A DNA stretch of 64,000 nucleotides from Lysobacteraceae bacterium (GTDB lineage Bacteria; Pseudomonadota; Gammaproteobacteria; Xanthomonadales; Xanthomonadaceae): the NCBI GenBank assembly GCA_003241895.1, contig QBLY01000003.1, positions 92,201 through 156,200 on the forward strand, written 5' to 3'. Shown in pieces: positions 53,598 to 62,263 of the stretch. Below the pieces are notes generated by a model. It saw nothing but the letters and a program-made list of their open reading frames with translations. It did not search any database and had not been told where the DNA came from. Positions within the stretch are counted from its first letter, which is position 1; the number at the start of each line of letters is the position of its first letter. Made by a program: the position numbers and the translations under genes.

Positions 53598-54473
53598 TCA
53601 GCGCGGCTCGTTGCCGAAATACCGCAGGAACTCGGAGTCCGGGTCCAGCACCAGCGTGGTGCGGCCGTCGGCCATCGAGTTCCGGTAGGCCTCCAGGCTG
53701 CGGTAGAAGGAGTAGAACTCGGCGTCCTGGCCATAGGCCACGGCCGCCAGCTCGGCCGCCTTGGCGTCACCGGTACCGCGCAGTCGCTGGGCGTCGCGCT
53801 CGGCTTCGGCCAGGATCACCTGGCGTTCGCGTTCGGCTTCCGAGCGGATCTCGTCCGAACCCTCGGTGCCCTCGGCGCGCAGCTGGTTGGCCACCCGCGT
53901 TCGCTCGGCGCGCATGCGCTCGAACACCGAGCTGAGGATGTTGCCGTCCTCGGGCAGGTTGATGCGCTTGATCCGGATGTCCACGATCGAGATACCCAGG
54001 GTGGCTGCGCCTACCTTGGTGGCCGTGAGCAGGCGGGCCGTGAGGTCCACGCGGGCGCCGGAGACGACGTCCTGCAGGCTCAGCCCGTTGATCTCGTTGC
54101 GCAGCGCGTCCTTGATGATGGGCGTGAGGCGCAGCTTCGCCGCCTCCTCGTTGCCACCGCTGGCGGCGCGGTAGAAGGTGGAAACGTCATCGATGCGCCA
54201 CTTCACGAAGAAGTCGACGCTGACGTCCTTCTTCTCGGACGTGAGGTAGCGCTCGGGCGCGTCGTCAAGGGTGAGGATGCGACGATCGAACTTGCGCACC
54301 TCTTCGACCAGCGGCCACTTGAAGTGCAGCCCGGGCTCGATGCCGCTGCGCACCACCTTGCCCAGGTTGAGCACGATGGCGGTCTGGCTTTCGTTGACGA
54401 CGTAGACCGAGCCCATGGCGCCCAGCAGGGCGGCCACGGCAAGGACGATGATGAGTGGGTAACCGCGCAGCAT
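53598..54473 (-). CDS. hflC: HflC, SPFH-domain modulator of FtsH
   Basis: 291 residues, type II membrane protein with one N-terminal segment (PLIIVLAVAALLGAMGSVYV) and a periplasmic SPFH/band 7 domain (NESQTAIVLNLGKVVRSGIE, VDFFVKWRIDD) plus a coiled coil (RSEAERERQVILAEAERDAQ). With HflK it forms a cage around the protease FtsH. The gap to hflK is one base. Confidence 0.96.
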   Translation of the reverse strand: MLRGYPLIIVLAVAALLGAMGSVYVVNESQTAIVLNLGKVVRSGIEPGLHFKWPLVEEVRKFDRRILTLDDAPERYLTSEKKDVSVDFFVKWRIDDVSTFYRAASGGNEEAAKLRLTPIIKDALRNEINGLSLQDVVSGARVDLTARLLTATKVGAATLGISIVDIRIKRINLPEDGNILSSVFERMRAERTRVANQLRAEGTEGSDEIRSEAERERQVILAEAERDAQRLRGTGDAKAAELAAVAYGQDAEFYSFYRSLEAYRNSMADGRTTLVLDPDSEFLRYFGNEPR

Positions 54474-54474
54474 G

Positions 54475-55584
54475 TCAGCGTCCTCCCGGTCGGGCGTCGG
54501 CGCGCGGGCGCGCGCCGTTGGGGGTTTCAGGGTTGGCGGCCTGGGTGACGGGCAACCGGATGGCCGGCGCTTCGGCCGGGACGCCGGCGCTGGCCGGCGA
54601 GCCGCCCAGCGGCAGGTAAAGGATGTTGTCGTTGCTGGACATCACCTTCTGGTTGGCCGAAAGCACGGTCTGCATGGTTTCCAGGTAAAGCCGCTTGCGC
54701 GTGACCTCGGGCGCCTTGCGGTACTCGTCGGCCAGCAGGCGGAAGCGCTCGGTGTCACCCTCGGCGCGGGCAATCACCGAAACGCGGTAACCGTCGGCCT
54801 GGGTGCGCACCACGGCCGCGGTACCGCGGGCTTCGGGAACGATCTTGCTGGCGTAGGCCTTGGCTTCGTTCTCGATGCGGTTCTTGTCCTCGCGGGCGCT
54901 GATGGCGTCATCGAAGGCCGGCTTCACTTCTTCCGGCGGACGCGCATCGGGCAGGTTGAACTCGGTGAGCACCAGGCCCGTCTGGTAGTCGTTGAGCGAC
55001 GCCTGCAGGCGCTGGCGCGCCATCACCACCAGCTCGGCGCGCTGGAACAGCACCGTGTCCATCGTGCTCTGGCCCACGGCCTCGCGCACGGCGCCTTCGG
55101 CCGCCTGCTGCAGGGTCTGTTCCGGGTCGCGCGAACCAAACAGAAACAGGCGCGGGTCGGACTTGGTGTACTGGGCGTTGAACTTGATGTCGACGATGTT
55201 CTCGTCCTTGGTCAGCACGCGCACCTGGTCGCTCAGCGTCAGCACCTGGGTGGCGTCGACCACGGTGACCGTCTCGATCGGCCAGGGCCACTTGAAGTTG
55301 GGGCCCGGCGTCATGATGCGATTGAACTCGCCGAAGCGAAGCACCACGCCGCGCTCGCGTTCGTCCATCAGCTTGAAGCTGTTGAACACCAGCCAGATGG
55401 CCACCAGGCCCAGTATCCAGGGCAAGGGGTTGAAGTCCCCCGCGGCCCGGCCGCCGCGGCCGCCGGTGCCGTTGCCGCCACCGAACATTCCCTTGAGGCG
55501 ATTCACGAAGGCTTCCACCTCGTTGCCGGGGTCTTTCCCCTTCCAGGGATCTTGATTGCCTTTTCCAGGCTGATTCCAGGCCAT
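54475..55584 (-). CDS. hflK: HflK, SPFH-domain modulator of FtsH
   Basis: 369 residues starting MAWNQPGKGNQDPWKG. Gly-rich cytoplasmic N-terminus (GGGNGTGGRGGRAAG), membrane segment WILGLVAIWLVFNSF near residue 60, SPFH domain (MDERERGVVLRFGEFNRIMT) and an Ala/Pro-rich tail. Partner of HflC. The ATG at 55584 gives the classic N-terminus; the frame is open further upstream. Confidence 0.96.
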   Translation of the reverse strand: MAWNQPGKGNQDPWKGKDPGNEVEAFVNRLKGMFGGGNGTGGRGGRAAGDFNPLPWILGLVAIWLVFNSFKLMDERERGVVLRFGEFNRIMTPGPNFKWPWPIETVTVVDATQVLTLSDQVRVLTKDENIVDIKFNAQYTKSDPRLFLFGSRDPEQTLQQAAEGAVREAVGQSTMDTVLFQRAELVVMARQRLQASLNDYQTGLVLTEFNLPDARPPEEVKPAFDDAISAREDKNRIENEAKAYASKIVPEARGTAAVVRTQADGYRVSVIARAEGDTERFRLLADEYRKAPEVTRKRLYLETMQTVLSANQKVMSSNDNILYLPLGGSPASAGVPAEAPAIRLPVTQAANPETPNGARPRADARPGGR

Positions 55585-55647
55585 GCTTGCTCCGTTGCGC
55601 ACTCCGGCCCGGCGTTCTGGCGGGAGCCAGGGCCGGACGGACCGCAT

Positions 55648-56964
55648 TTAGTCAGTGTCTTGATTGTAGGTAGGGGCGCCGGGGGCCACAAGCAAGAGCG
55701 CGTGAAGCAAATGGCCCCCCGGTTCGTCCGCCAGGCGCTCGGCGGCGGCCAGCGGAAGATCCAATTGAAGCACCCAGCCTGTCTCGTCCGTGTGTTCGTC
55801 CGTGATGGCGGCCAGTTCATGCAGGCGCGCCCGCAGGCGGCCCTGGTCGGGCCCCAGCCTCAATTCGGCCTTGAGCCGGCGTTCCACGAAGCGATTGGCC
55901 AGCAGGGTGCGCAGCAGGTCCACGCCCTGCCCGTCCTTGGCCGAGAGCCAGATCCGCTCGCGACCCTCGATTTCCGGGTCGTGGCGCGGCTGCGCACCCT
56001 CGATCCGATCGATTTTGTTGAACACCAGTACCTGGGGGATGTCGCCGGCGCCGATTTCCTCCAGCACCTTGTCCACCTGGCCGATGCGCTCGCTGCGCAG
56101 TTCGTCGGCGGCGTCGATCACGTGCAGCAGCAGGTCGGCCTCCCGCGCTTCGGCCAGGGTGGACCGGAATGCGGCCACCAGCTCATGCGGCAGGTCGCGC
56201 ACGAAGCCCACGGTGTCCGACAGCACCAGCGGCGCCACCCCGTCCACCCGACGCACGGTCGGATCGAGCGTGGCGAACAGGCGGTCGTCGGCGTAAACGC
56301 CCGAACCGGTGAGCGCATTGAACAGCGTGGACTTGCCGGCGTTGGTGTAGCCCACCAGGGCCACGCGCGGCACTTCGTTGCGGATCCGGGCGCGGCGCAT
56401 CTGGGTGCGCTGCACTTCCACTTTCTCCAGCCGCGCCTGCAGTGATTCCAGGCGCTTTTGCAGCATGCGCTTGTCCAGCTCGAGCTGGGTTTCGCCCGGG
56501 CCACGCAGGCCGATCGAGCCGCCGCGCTGGCGCTCAAGGTGGGTCCAGCCGCGCACCAGGCGCGTGGCCCAGTGCTTGAGCTGGGCCAGTTCGACCTGCA
56601 GCTTGCCTTCGTGCGTGGCCGCGCGCTGGGCGAAGATGTCCAGGATCAGCCCGGTGCGGTCGACCACGCGGCGCTTGAGCACCTTTTCCAGGTTGCGTTC
56701 CTGGCCGGGCGTCAGCAGGTGGTTGACCAGGACCAGGTCGGCGCCGGTGGCTTCACAGGCCGACTGCGCCTCCTCCAGCTTGCCGGTGCCGATGTAGTAG
56801 GCGGCATTGGGCTTCTCGATGCGCGCCGTCAGGGTACCGACCACGGTGGCACCGGCCGAGCGGGCCAGTTCGGAGAATTCCTCCAGCAGCGCCGGGTCCT
56901 GCTGGCCCGGCGCGTACGGCTGGATCAGCAGGGCGCGTTCACCCTTGCGGGCGCGCTCAAACAT
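55648..56964 (-). CDS. hflX: ribosome-associated GTPase HflX
   Basis: 438 residues. N-terminal HflX domain (residues 1-190; YYIGTGKLEEAQ, RTGLILDIFAQRAATHEGKL, RGPGETQLELDKR), then the G domain with GYTNAGKSTLFNAL near 205, DTVGFVRDLPHELVAAF and NKIDRIE. It splits stalled 70S ribosomes after heat stress. It lies 23 bases after hfq. Confidence 0.97.
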   Translation of the reverse strand: MFERARKGERALLIQPYAPGQQDPALLEEFSELARSAGATVVGTLTARIEKPNAAYYIGTGKLEEAQSACEATGADLVLVNHLLTPGQERNLEKVLKRRVVDRTGLILDIFAQRAATHEGKLQVELAQLKHWATRLVRGWTHLERQRGGSIGLRGPGETQLELDKRMLQKRLESLQARLEKVEVQRTQMRRARIRNEVPRVALVGYTNAGKSTLFNALTGSGVYADDRLFATLDPTVRRVDGVAPLVLSDTVGFVRDLPHELVAAFRSTLAEAREADLLLHVIDAADELRSERIGQVDKVLEEIGAGDIPQVLVFNKIDRIEGAQPRHDPEIEGRERIWLSAKDGQGVDLLRTLLANRFVERRLKAELRLGPDQGRLRARLHELAAITDEHTDETGWVLQLDLPLAAAERLADEPGGHLLHALLLVAPGAPTYNQDTD

Positions 56965-56987
56965 CGCGGGACCTCAGCACTGAACGG

Positions 56988-57251
56988 TCAATCGTCCTGG
57001 CCCGCCTCGTCGTCGTCGCCCGAGGCGGCGCCGCCCGGGCCGACGCGGACATTGCGCGCCGGCACCACGGTGGAAATGGCGTGCTTGTAGACCATCTGGC
57101 TGACGGTGTTGCGCAGCAGGACGACGAACTGGTCGAAGCTCTCGATGGTGCCCTGCAGCTTGATGCCGTTGACCAGGTAGATCGAGACGGGGATGCGTTC
57201 ACGACGCAGTGCGTTCAGGAAGGGATCCTGGAGGGATTGGCCTTTGGACAT
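56988..57251 (-). CDS. hfq: RNA chaperone Hfq
   Basis: 87-residue Sm-like hexameric protein that helps small RNAs pair with mRNAs. Starts [20 protein letters not shown]; Sm1 is [20 protein letters not shown], Sm2 is [10 protein letters not shown]. The C-terminal tail is short and acidic ([11 protein letters not shown]). GGAG 6 bases upstream. Central in the miaA-hfq-hflX order typical of gammaproteobacteria; a 16-base palindrome (57277-57292) precedes it. Confidence 0.98.
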   Translation of the reverse strand: MSKGQSLQDPFLNALRRERIPVSIYLVNGIKLQGTIESFDQFVVLLRNTVSQMVYKHAISTVVPARNVRVGPGGAASGDDDEAGQDD

Positions 57252-57349
57252 ATGGACTCCGTTTTTCTTCTTGTGGCGCGCCAGCTGGCGCGATTTGCGG
57301 CCAAAAGGGTCCGTGGCCGCGAATGGGCGGAGTCTACCAGCCCCGCCTG

Positions 57350-58288
57350 TCAGCGGCGGGTCACGAACTGCCGCAGGGTGTGCGCGAGTTCAGCCTGGTC
57401 CCGCGCGGGGTCGAACCAGCGGGCATCGGCCTGCGCCCTGAGCCAGGTGACCTGGCGCTTGGCCAACTGGCGGGTGGCGGCGATGGCCTGGTCGCGGAAG
57501 GTGTCGGCGTCGGTGTCGCCGTCGAGGAAATGCCAGGCCTGGCGGTAGCCCACGGCGCGCATCGAAGGCAGGTCCGGGTGCAGGCGCGGGTCGGCGCGCA
57601 GGCGCTTCATCTCGTCCAGGAAGCCGTCGGCCAGCATCTGGTCGAAGCGGCGGGCGATGCGCTCGTGCAGCACCGCGCGGTCGGCCGGCGCCAGCACCAG
57701 CCGCAGCACGCGGAACGGGAACGTGCGGCGCACGCCTTCGCGCTGCCACTGGCTGATCGGGCGGCCGGTGGCCCGGTAGACCTCCAGCGCGCGGGTAATG
57801 CGCTGCGGGTCCTGCGGCTTGATGCGCAGGCCCGCCGCCGGGTCCACCGCCGCCAGTTCGGCGTGCAGGGCCAGCCAGCCGCGCTCGGCGGCCTGCGCGG
57901 CGATCTCGGCGCGCAGCGCCGGGTCGGCCGCGGGCATGTCCGACAGGCCGTTGAGCAGCGCGCTGAAATACAGCCCGGTGCCGCCCACCAGCAGCGGCAC
58001 CCGGCCGCGCGCGGCCAGGGCCTGCATGGGCGGCAGCGCTTCGCGGGCGAAGTCGGCAGCGGAAAACACCTCGTGCGGATCGCGCACGTCCACCAGGTGG
58101 TGCGGCGCCAGCGCCAGCGTGGCCGCGTCGGGCTTGGCGGCGCCGATGTCCAGGCCGCGGTACACCAGCGCCGAATCCACGCTGATCACCTGCGTGTCCA
58201 ACTGCTGCGCCCAGTCCACCGCCAGCGCGGTCTTGCCCGAAGCCGTCGGGCCCATCAGGGCGATGGCGAGCGGGCGCTGGTCGTGCAC
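57350..58288 (-). CDS. miaA: tRNA dimethylallyltransferase
   Basis: Adds dimethylallyl to A37 of tRNAs reading UNN codons, the first step toward ms2i6A. 312 residues. P-loop [16 protein letters not shown] near residue 11, [34 protein letters not shown], and the C-terminal [14 protein letters not shown] and [14 protein letters not shown]. Begins 3 bases after the small upstream gene. Confidence 0.97.
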   Translation of the reverse strand: MHDQRPLAIALMGPTASGKTALAVDWAQQLDTQVISVDSALVYRGLDIGAAKPDAATLALAPHHLVDVRDPHEVFSAADFAREALPPMQALAARGRVPLLVGGTGLYFSALLNGLSDMPAADPALRAEIAAQAAERGWLALHAELAAVDPAAGLRIKPQDPQRITRALEVYRATGRPISQWQREGVRRTFPFRVLRLVLAPADRAVLHERIARRFDQMLADGFLDEMKRLRADPRLHPDLPSMRAVGYRQAWHFLDGDTDADTFRDQAIAATRQLAKRQVTWLRAQADARWFDPARDQAELAHTLRQFVTRR

Positions 58289-58291
58289 GGG

Positions 58292-58408
58292 TCAGGCACC
58301 GCCGACACAAAGTGCGCCCGGCAGGCAGTGCCAGGCCGCGAAACCAATGCCCGTCATGCCCGCGATGTAGATCGCGAAGCTGATGTGCAGCGGGGACAGC
58401 TGGTTCAT
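58292..58408 (-). CDS. 38-residue predicted membrane peptide upstream of miaA
   Basis: The frame begins MNQLSPLHISFAIYIAGMTG and continues with a hydrophobic IGFAAWHCLPG segment, ending in CVGGA. It looks like one membrane-spanning helix with two Cys. Third codon positions are G or C in all but a few codons, as in real genes here, and it ends 3 bases before miaA, consistent with a coupled leader gene. The ribosome site is weak (GAG 9 bases upstream). It is too short for normal gene calling; the function is unknown. Confidence 0.5.
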   Translation of the reverse strand: MNQLSPLHISFAIYIAGMTGIGFAAWHCLPGALCVGGA

Positions 58409-58463
58409 GGTGGCTCGTCGGCTGGCTGGGGCCGGGCAAGCTTACCGCGCGTCGCGATAGTGA

Positions 58464-58493
58464 TTGAAAGCCATGCATCTGCCGGGCTAACCT
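58464..58493 (+). promoter_or_regulatory. possible promoter of the beta-helix gene pair
   Basis: TTGAAA at 58464-58469 and TAACCT at 58488-58493, 18 bases apart, about 50 bases ahead of the first beta-helix gene. Weak match, read by eye. Confidence 0.4.
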
Positions 58494-58542
58494 TTCCCGG
58501 GCTTCGACGCCCCCGCTCCGCCCTCTTCCAAAGGCCTACCGC

Positions 58543-59448
58543 ATGAAGCTGCACCCCCTCGGCCTCGGCCTGTTCGCGCTGACCGCGCTTTCCATCAATC
58601 CTGCCGCCGCCTGCACCGTCATAGCTTCCATCCCGGCGGTGCTGACCCAGCCGGGCACCTACTGCCTGGCATCGGACCACACGTTTGCTGCGGCTGCAGG
58701 CAACGCGATCACGATCGCCAGCGACGACGTTTCGATTGATTGCCGCCAGCAGCTGATCACCGGCACCGCCGGCACGGCCACCTTGGCTGTAGGCGTCGCG
58801 GCCATGAACCGCAGCAACATCACCGTCAGGAACTGCAAGATCGGGGGATTCCATTCCGGGATCAGGGTCAACGAGGACGGTACGCTGCCCAGGCGCCCCA
58901 GCGGCACGGTGGTCGAGTCGAACCAGCTGATCCGAAACACACAGCTGGGGATATTGGTGGCGACCAATGGGAGTATCGTCCGCGACAACCTGGTCTTTGC
59001 CACCGGCGGCAACACCCTTGGCCTGTCAACCGCCGGCATCCGGGTTCGCGGCAGCGTGGATGTTGCGCGCAATGACGTGCAATCCCCATTTGGCCCCGCC
59101 TCCGGGCCAGCTGACACCTTCGGCATCTTCGCCACCCATGGCAACGGTGGCGTCATCGAGAATAATCGCGTCCGCTCCATAGCCTCGAGCCGGGCGCAAT
59201 ACGGCATCGCCGTTTTTGCACCGGGCGGAGCCATCCTCAGGAACAACACCTTGCACAACCGATATTATTCAGCCACGAATTATGAGGTTGCCTACGCGTG
59301 CATTGGCAGCCGCACGGTGATCGAGGGCAATACCAGCTACGGCTTCGCAAATGGGCAAGTTAACTGCGAACAGCTGGCAGGCAACACGTTTATCTTGGGA
59401 GATACTTTCACGCCCGAGAGTGCCAACGACCAAGGGGCGTCCAAGTGA
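58543..59448 (+). CDS. secreted right-handed beta-helix protein, copy 1
   Basis: 301 residues. Signal peptide to about residue 23 (GLFALTALSINPAAA-C), then ASIPAVLTQPGTYCLASDHT and a run of short repeats with turn Asn residues (NITVRNCKIGGFHSGIRV, TVVESNQLIRNTQLGILV, GGVIENNRVRSIA, AILRNNTLHNR), the pattern of parallel beta-helix (NosD/pectate-lyase-like) folds. No catalytic motif is recognised, so enzyme activity is not claimed. Overlaps copy 2 by 4 bases (GTGA). Base composition is less GC-rich than the housekeeping genes nearby. Confidence 0.75.
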   Translation: MKLHPLGLGLFALTALSINPAAACTVIASIPAVLTQPGTYCLASDHTFAAAAGNAITIASDDVSIDCRQQLITGTAGTATLAVGVAAMNRSNITVRNCKIGGFHSGIRVNEDGTLPRRPSGTVVESNQLIRNTQLGILVATNGSIVRDNLVFATGGNTLGLSTAGIRVRGSVDVARNDVQSPFGPASGPADTFGIFATHGNGGVIENNRVRSIASSRAQYGIAVFAPGGAILRNNTLHNRYYSATNYEVAYACIGSRTVIEGNTSYGFANGQVNCEQLAGNTFILGDTFTPESANDQGASK

Positions 59449-60317
59449 GCCGCGTCGCCCGCGCCATCGCAGTGGTCGCGCTGGTGCTGCCGGCCGTCGG
59501 GACGGCCCAGCAGTGCACCCCGATACCGAGTTTGCCCGCAGTGATCAGTCAATCCGGCAGCTACTGCCTTGGCCGCAGCCACGTGGTTGCCATCGGTAAC
59601 GGCGCCAACGTCGCCGCCATCCAGATCGACGCCAACGACGTCACGCTGGATTGCCGCGGAAACACCATCGACGGGAGGCTGCCGGAAAATGCTGTGTCCC
59701 GGAGCAGCGGAATCAGCGCCACCAGCCGTAAGAACATCATCGTTAGAAACTGCTCCGTCCGCGGGTTCCGTAACGGGGTCAGCTTCACCCAGAACCAGCT
59801 AATCGCGTTCACCAACACCGGGCTGGTGGTCGAGGACAACCGCTTCGATGGCAGCCAGGTGCTCGGAATCGGCGTTAGCGGCGACAACAGCGTGGTCAGG
59901 CGCAACATCGTTACCAACATAGGCGGCAGCGGCCAACAGTTCGCCGGCGGCATCGCCACGGGGCACCAAACGGACGTGGTCGACAACCTGATTGATGGCG
60001 TGACGAGCAGCGGCGATTATGTGTTCGGTATCAACCAAGCTGGAGCATCGGGCTCGGTCGTGTCCGGTAACCACGTGCGCAACTTGGCCAGCGCAGGCAG
60101 TGCGTATGGCATCGCCGTCTACTACAGTGAATACCGCACGTCGTTGGAGATCCGCGACAACGTCATCTCAAATCTCGCTCCCGGACCGGACTCAACGGCC
60201 ATCGTCTGCGGAAGTAACGGGTCGCACATCGCCATTGGCAACCTGGCGACCGGCTATGCCAGGGTCATCGGCGACTACTGCGTCGACGGTGGCGGCAACC
60301 GGGGCGGCACGGACTGA
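59445..60317 (+). CDS. secreted right-handed beta-helix protein, copy 2
   Basis: 290 residues from GTG 59445. Signal peptide to about residue 21 (AIAVVALVLPAVGTAQ). The mature start CTPIPSLPAVISQSGSYCLG parallels copy 1, and the repeats are alike (VTLDCRGNTIDG, NIIVRNCSVRGFRNGVSF, LVVEDNRFDGSQVLGIGV, EIRDNVISNL). It is a diverged tandem duplicate of the preceding gene, coupled by a 4-base overlap. Probably extracellular or surface; target unknown. Confidence 0.75.
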   Translation: MSRVARAIAVVALVLPAVGTAQQCTPIPSLPAVISQSGSYCLGRSHVVAIGNGANVAAIQIDANDVTLDCRGNTIDGRLPENAVSRSSGISATSRKNIIVRNCSVRGFRNGVSFTQNQLIAFTNTGLVVEDNRFDGSQVLGIGVSGDNSVVRRNIVTNIGGSGQQFAGGIATGHQTDVVDNLIDGVTSSGDYVFGINQAGASGSVVSGNHVRNLASAGSAYGIAVYYSEYRTSLEIRDNVISNLAPGPDSTAIVCGSNGSHIAIGNLATGYARVIGDYCVDGGGNRGGTD

Positions 60318-60327
60318 ATCGGGACTA

Positions 60328-60402
60328 CCCGGGGCCCGGCAAGGCCCCGGGAAGAACCGGCGCCCAAGTCAAGGGGCCGGCTGTCCACACAGCCTGTGGA
60401 CA
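60328..60402. repeat. two hairpins in the convergent gap before folP
   Basis: CCCGGGGC/GCCCCGGG (60328-60351, 8-base loop) and TGTCCACA/TGTGGACA (60382-60402, loop CAGCC). Neither has a T run. The second holds two sequences one mismatch or so from the DnaA box TTATCCACA, and a third similar site, TGTGGATGG, follows at about 60419. The simplest reading is a shared transcription end. Confidence 0.5.
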
Positions 60403-60491
60403 AGTACGGTGGAACCCCTGTGGATGGATCGCCACGCGGCCCGCGCAGCGCGGCTGTCAAGCGGATTGGCCAAGGATTGACCAGGCTGTAA

Positions 60492-61391
60492 TCAATCGTC
60501 GTCGGGCCACTTGGGCGCAGCCGGTTTGGCGGGTTTTGCCACCGGCCCGGGCAGCGCGGCGACGGCCGCCCACACCTTCATGGCGTCCACCGTTGCAGCA
60601 ACGTCGTGAACGCGGATCAGGCGCGCGCCGTACTCGGCGGACAGAACCGCGGCGGCCACCGAGGCATGCACGCGCTCGTCCACCGCGCGGCCGGTCAAGT
60701 CGCCCAGGCTGCGTTTGCGCGACAGCCCCGCCAGCACGGGCACGCCCAGGTCGCTGAAGCGACCCAACTGCCGCAGCAGCAGCAGGTTGTGCTGCAGGGT
60801 CTTGCCGAAGCCGAAGCCCGGGTCGACCACCAGGTTCTTCTTGGCAATGCCCGCCATTTCGCAGGCGAACAGGCGCTCGGCCAGGAATCGGTGCACGTCG
60901 GCCACCACGTCGCCATAGCGCGGGTCGTCCTGCATTGCGCCCGGCTCGCCCAGCATGTGCATCAGCACCACCGGCACGCCGGCGGCGGCGGCGGCATCAA
61001 GTGCGCCTTCGCGGCGCAGCGCGTAAACGTCGTTGATCAGGCCGGCGCCGGCGGCGACGGCGGCGCGCATCACTTCCGGTTTCGAAGTATCTACCGAGAC
61101 AACCACCGTGGTCTCGCGCGCCAACCGCTCGATCACGGGAATCACGCGCGCCAGCTCTTCGTCGAGGCTGATCGCCTCGGCGCCGGGCCGGGTCGATTCA
61201 CCGCCCACGTCCAGCACGTCGGCGCCTTCGTCGGCCAGTCGCCTTCCATGCGCCACCGCCGCCTCCAGACTGCCGTGCTGGCCACCGTCGGAAAACGAAT
61301 CGGGCGTGACGTTGACGATGCCCACCACGTTCGGACGGTCGAGCCTAAGCACGCGGCCGGCGCAATCGAGCTGCGGGACGGTATCGAACAT
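60492..61391 (-). CDS. folP: dihydropteroate synthase
   Basis: Joins p-aminobenzoate with DHPPP in folate synthesis; sulfonamide target. 299 residues. VVGIVNVTPDSFSDGGQHG near residue 22, DVLDVGGESTRPGAEAIS near 58, DTSKPEVMRAAVAAGAGLIN, VVDPGFGFGKTLQHN near 188 and GLSRKRSLGDLTG. The C-terminal extension is Pro/Ala/Lys-rich. ftsH and glmM, common neighbours, are not in the window. Confidence 0.97.
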   Translation of the reverse strand: MFDTVPQLDCAGRVLRLDRPNVVGIVNVTPDSFSDGGQHGSLEAAVAHGRRLADEGADVLDVGGESTRPGAEAISLDEELARVIPVIERLARETTVVVSVDTSKPEVMRAAVAAGAGLINDVYALRREGALDAAAAAGVPVVLMHMLGEPGAMQDDPRYGDVVADVHRFLAERLFACEMAGIAKKNLVVDPGFGFGKTLQHNLLLLRQLGRFSDLGVPVLAGLSRKRSLGDLTGRAVDERVHASVAAAVLSAEYGARLIRVHDVAATVDAMKVWAAVAALPGPVAKPAKPAAPKWPDDD

Positions 61392-61443
61392 GACGGCACC
61401 TGCAAGGCGGGAATGGACGGCATGGTAGCCGGTGCGGGCCCGC

Positions 61444-62196
61444 TTACGGCAATACGTCGATCACGGGCCAGCCCAGGTCGCGGTTGACGGGCGATTCGCC
61501 GCTGCCGATGAACTCGAACAGTTCGCTCAGCGGCACCAGGCCGACGCGATGCAGTGTGAGTCGAATGCGCACCTGGCTCTGGTCGGGGCTCATCCACTGA
61601 ACATCGGTGATCGGGGCTCCAGCGCCCTGCAGCGCCGCGGCGCCCGAGCGAACGCGCAGCCCGCCCAGCTGGCGGCCGGCCAGCGTGAACGTGCGCTCCT
61701 CGCCCATGCGCGCGCCCTCGCTGGATTCGGCCTGCCGGGGGTTGAGGAAGCCGTGGCTGGCGATCACATGCAGCGTAGCCTTTTCGTCACTGCGCCCGAT
61801 TCCGAACAGCGGCGATCGCTGCATCACCAACGTATAGGCGCCCGGCTGTTCTATCGCGGGCAGTCGCACCGACACGAAGGCACCACCCGCCGCCGGTACG
61901 CAGTGCGCGGAGGGTGGGATGCCGTTACCCCCGACCGACAGCAGCCTACCGCCCGTGACCACCGCACCGTCGGCCGACACGGCGCTTGCTGACACCACGA
62001 ACTCCAAGCCTTCGCCACGCACGCCCACCACGCATGGCACTCCGGCGTAACAAACTTCTGGCGCACGTCGGCCGGGACGCGGCTCCAAGTCGGGGCACAG
62101 ACGCTGCGACTGCACGGCCGCAGTCGCGGATGCCGCGGTGAGCGCCGATACGGCGGCCAGTGCGTGCAGCGTGGCCCTGGGCAGAACACTGCTCAC
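61444..62196 (-). CDS. exported protein of unknown function, paralogue A
   Basis: 250 residues if started at GTG 62196, which puts a signal peptide first (LHALAAVSALTAASATAA-V). The mature part begins QRLCPDLE, then APEVCYAGVPCVVGVRGEGL, LPAIEQPGAYTLVMQR, ERTFTLAGRQLGGLRVR and ends DLGWPVIDVLP. It is beta-rich with three paired Cys and aligns along its length with the next gene upstream, so the two are paralogues. I do not recognise the family. The start codon is the least certain part, since the frame is open further up. Confidence 0.68.
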   Translation of the reverse strand: MSSVLPRATLHALAAVSALTAASATAAVQSQRLCPDLEPRPGRRAPEVCYAGVPCVVGVRGEGLEFVVSASAVSADGAVVTGGRLLSVGGNGIPPSAHCVPAAGGAFVSVRLPAIEQPGAYTLVMQRSPLFGIGRSDEKATLHVIASHGFLNPRQAESSEGARMGEERTFTLAGRQLGGLRVRSGAAALQGAGAPITDVQWMSPDQSQVRIRLTLHRVGLVPLSELFEFIGSGESPVNRDLGWPVIDVLP

Positions 62197-62263
62197 GACG
62201 CCGGCTCGCCAGGGCACACAACGTACCGTCCGCGACCTGCAGGCCCGTCCAAGCGCGATCCGA

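Noticed and set aside
57252..57349. Palindrome CGCGCCAGCTGGCGCG between miaA and hfq as a terminator
   Set aside because: No loop and no T run; more likely a chance GC palindrome or a minor regulatory site, so it is only mentioned under hfq.
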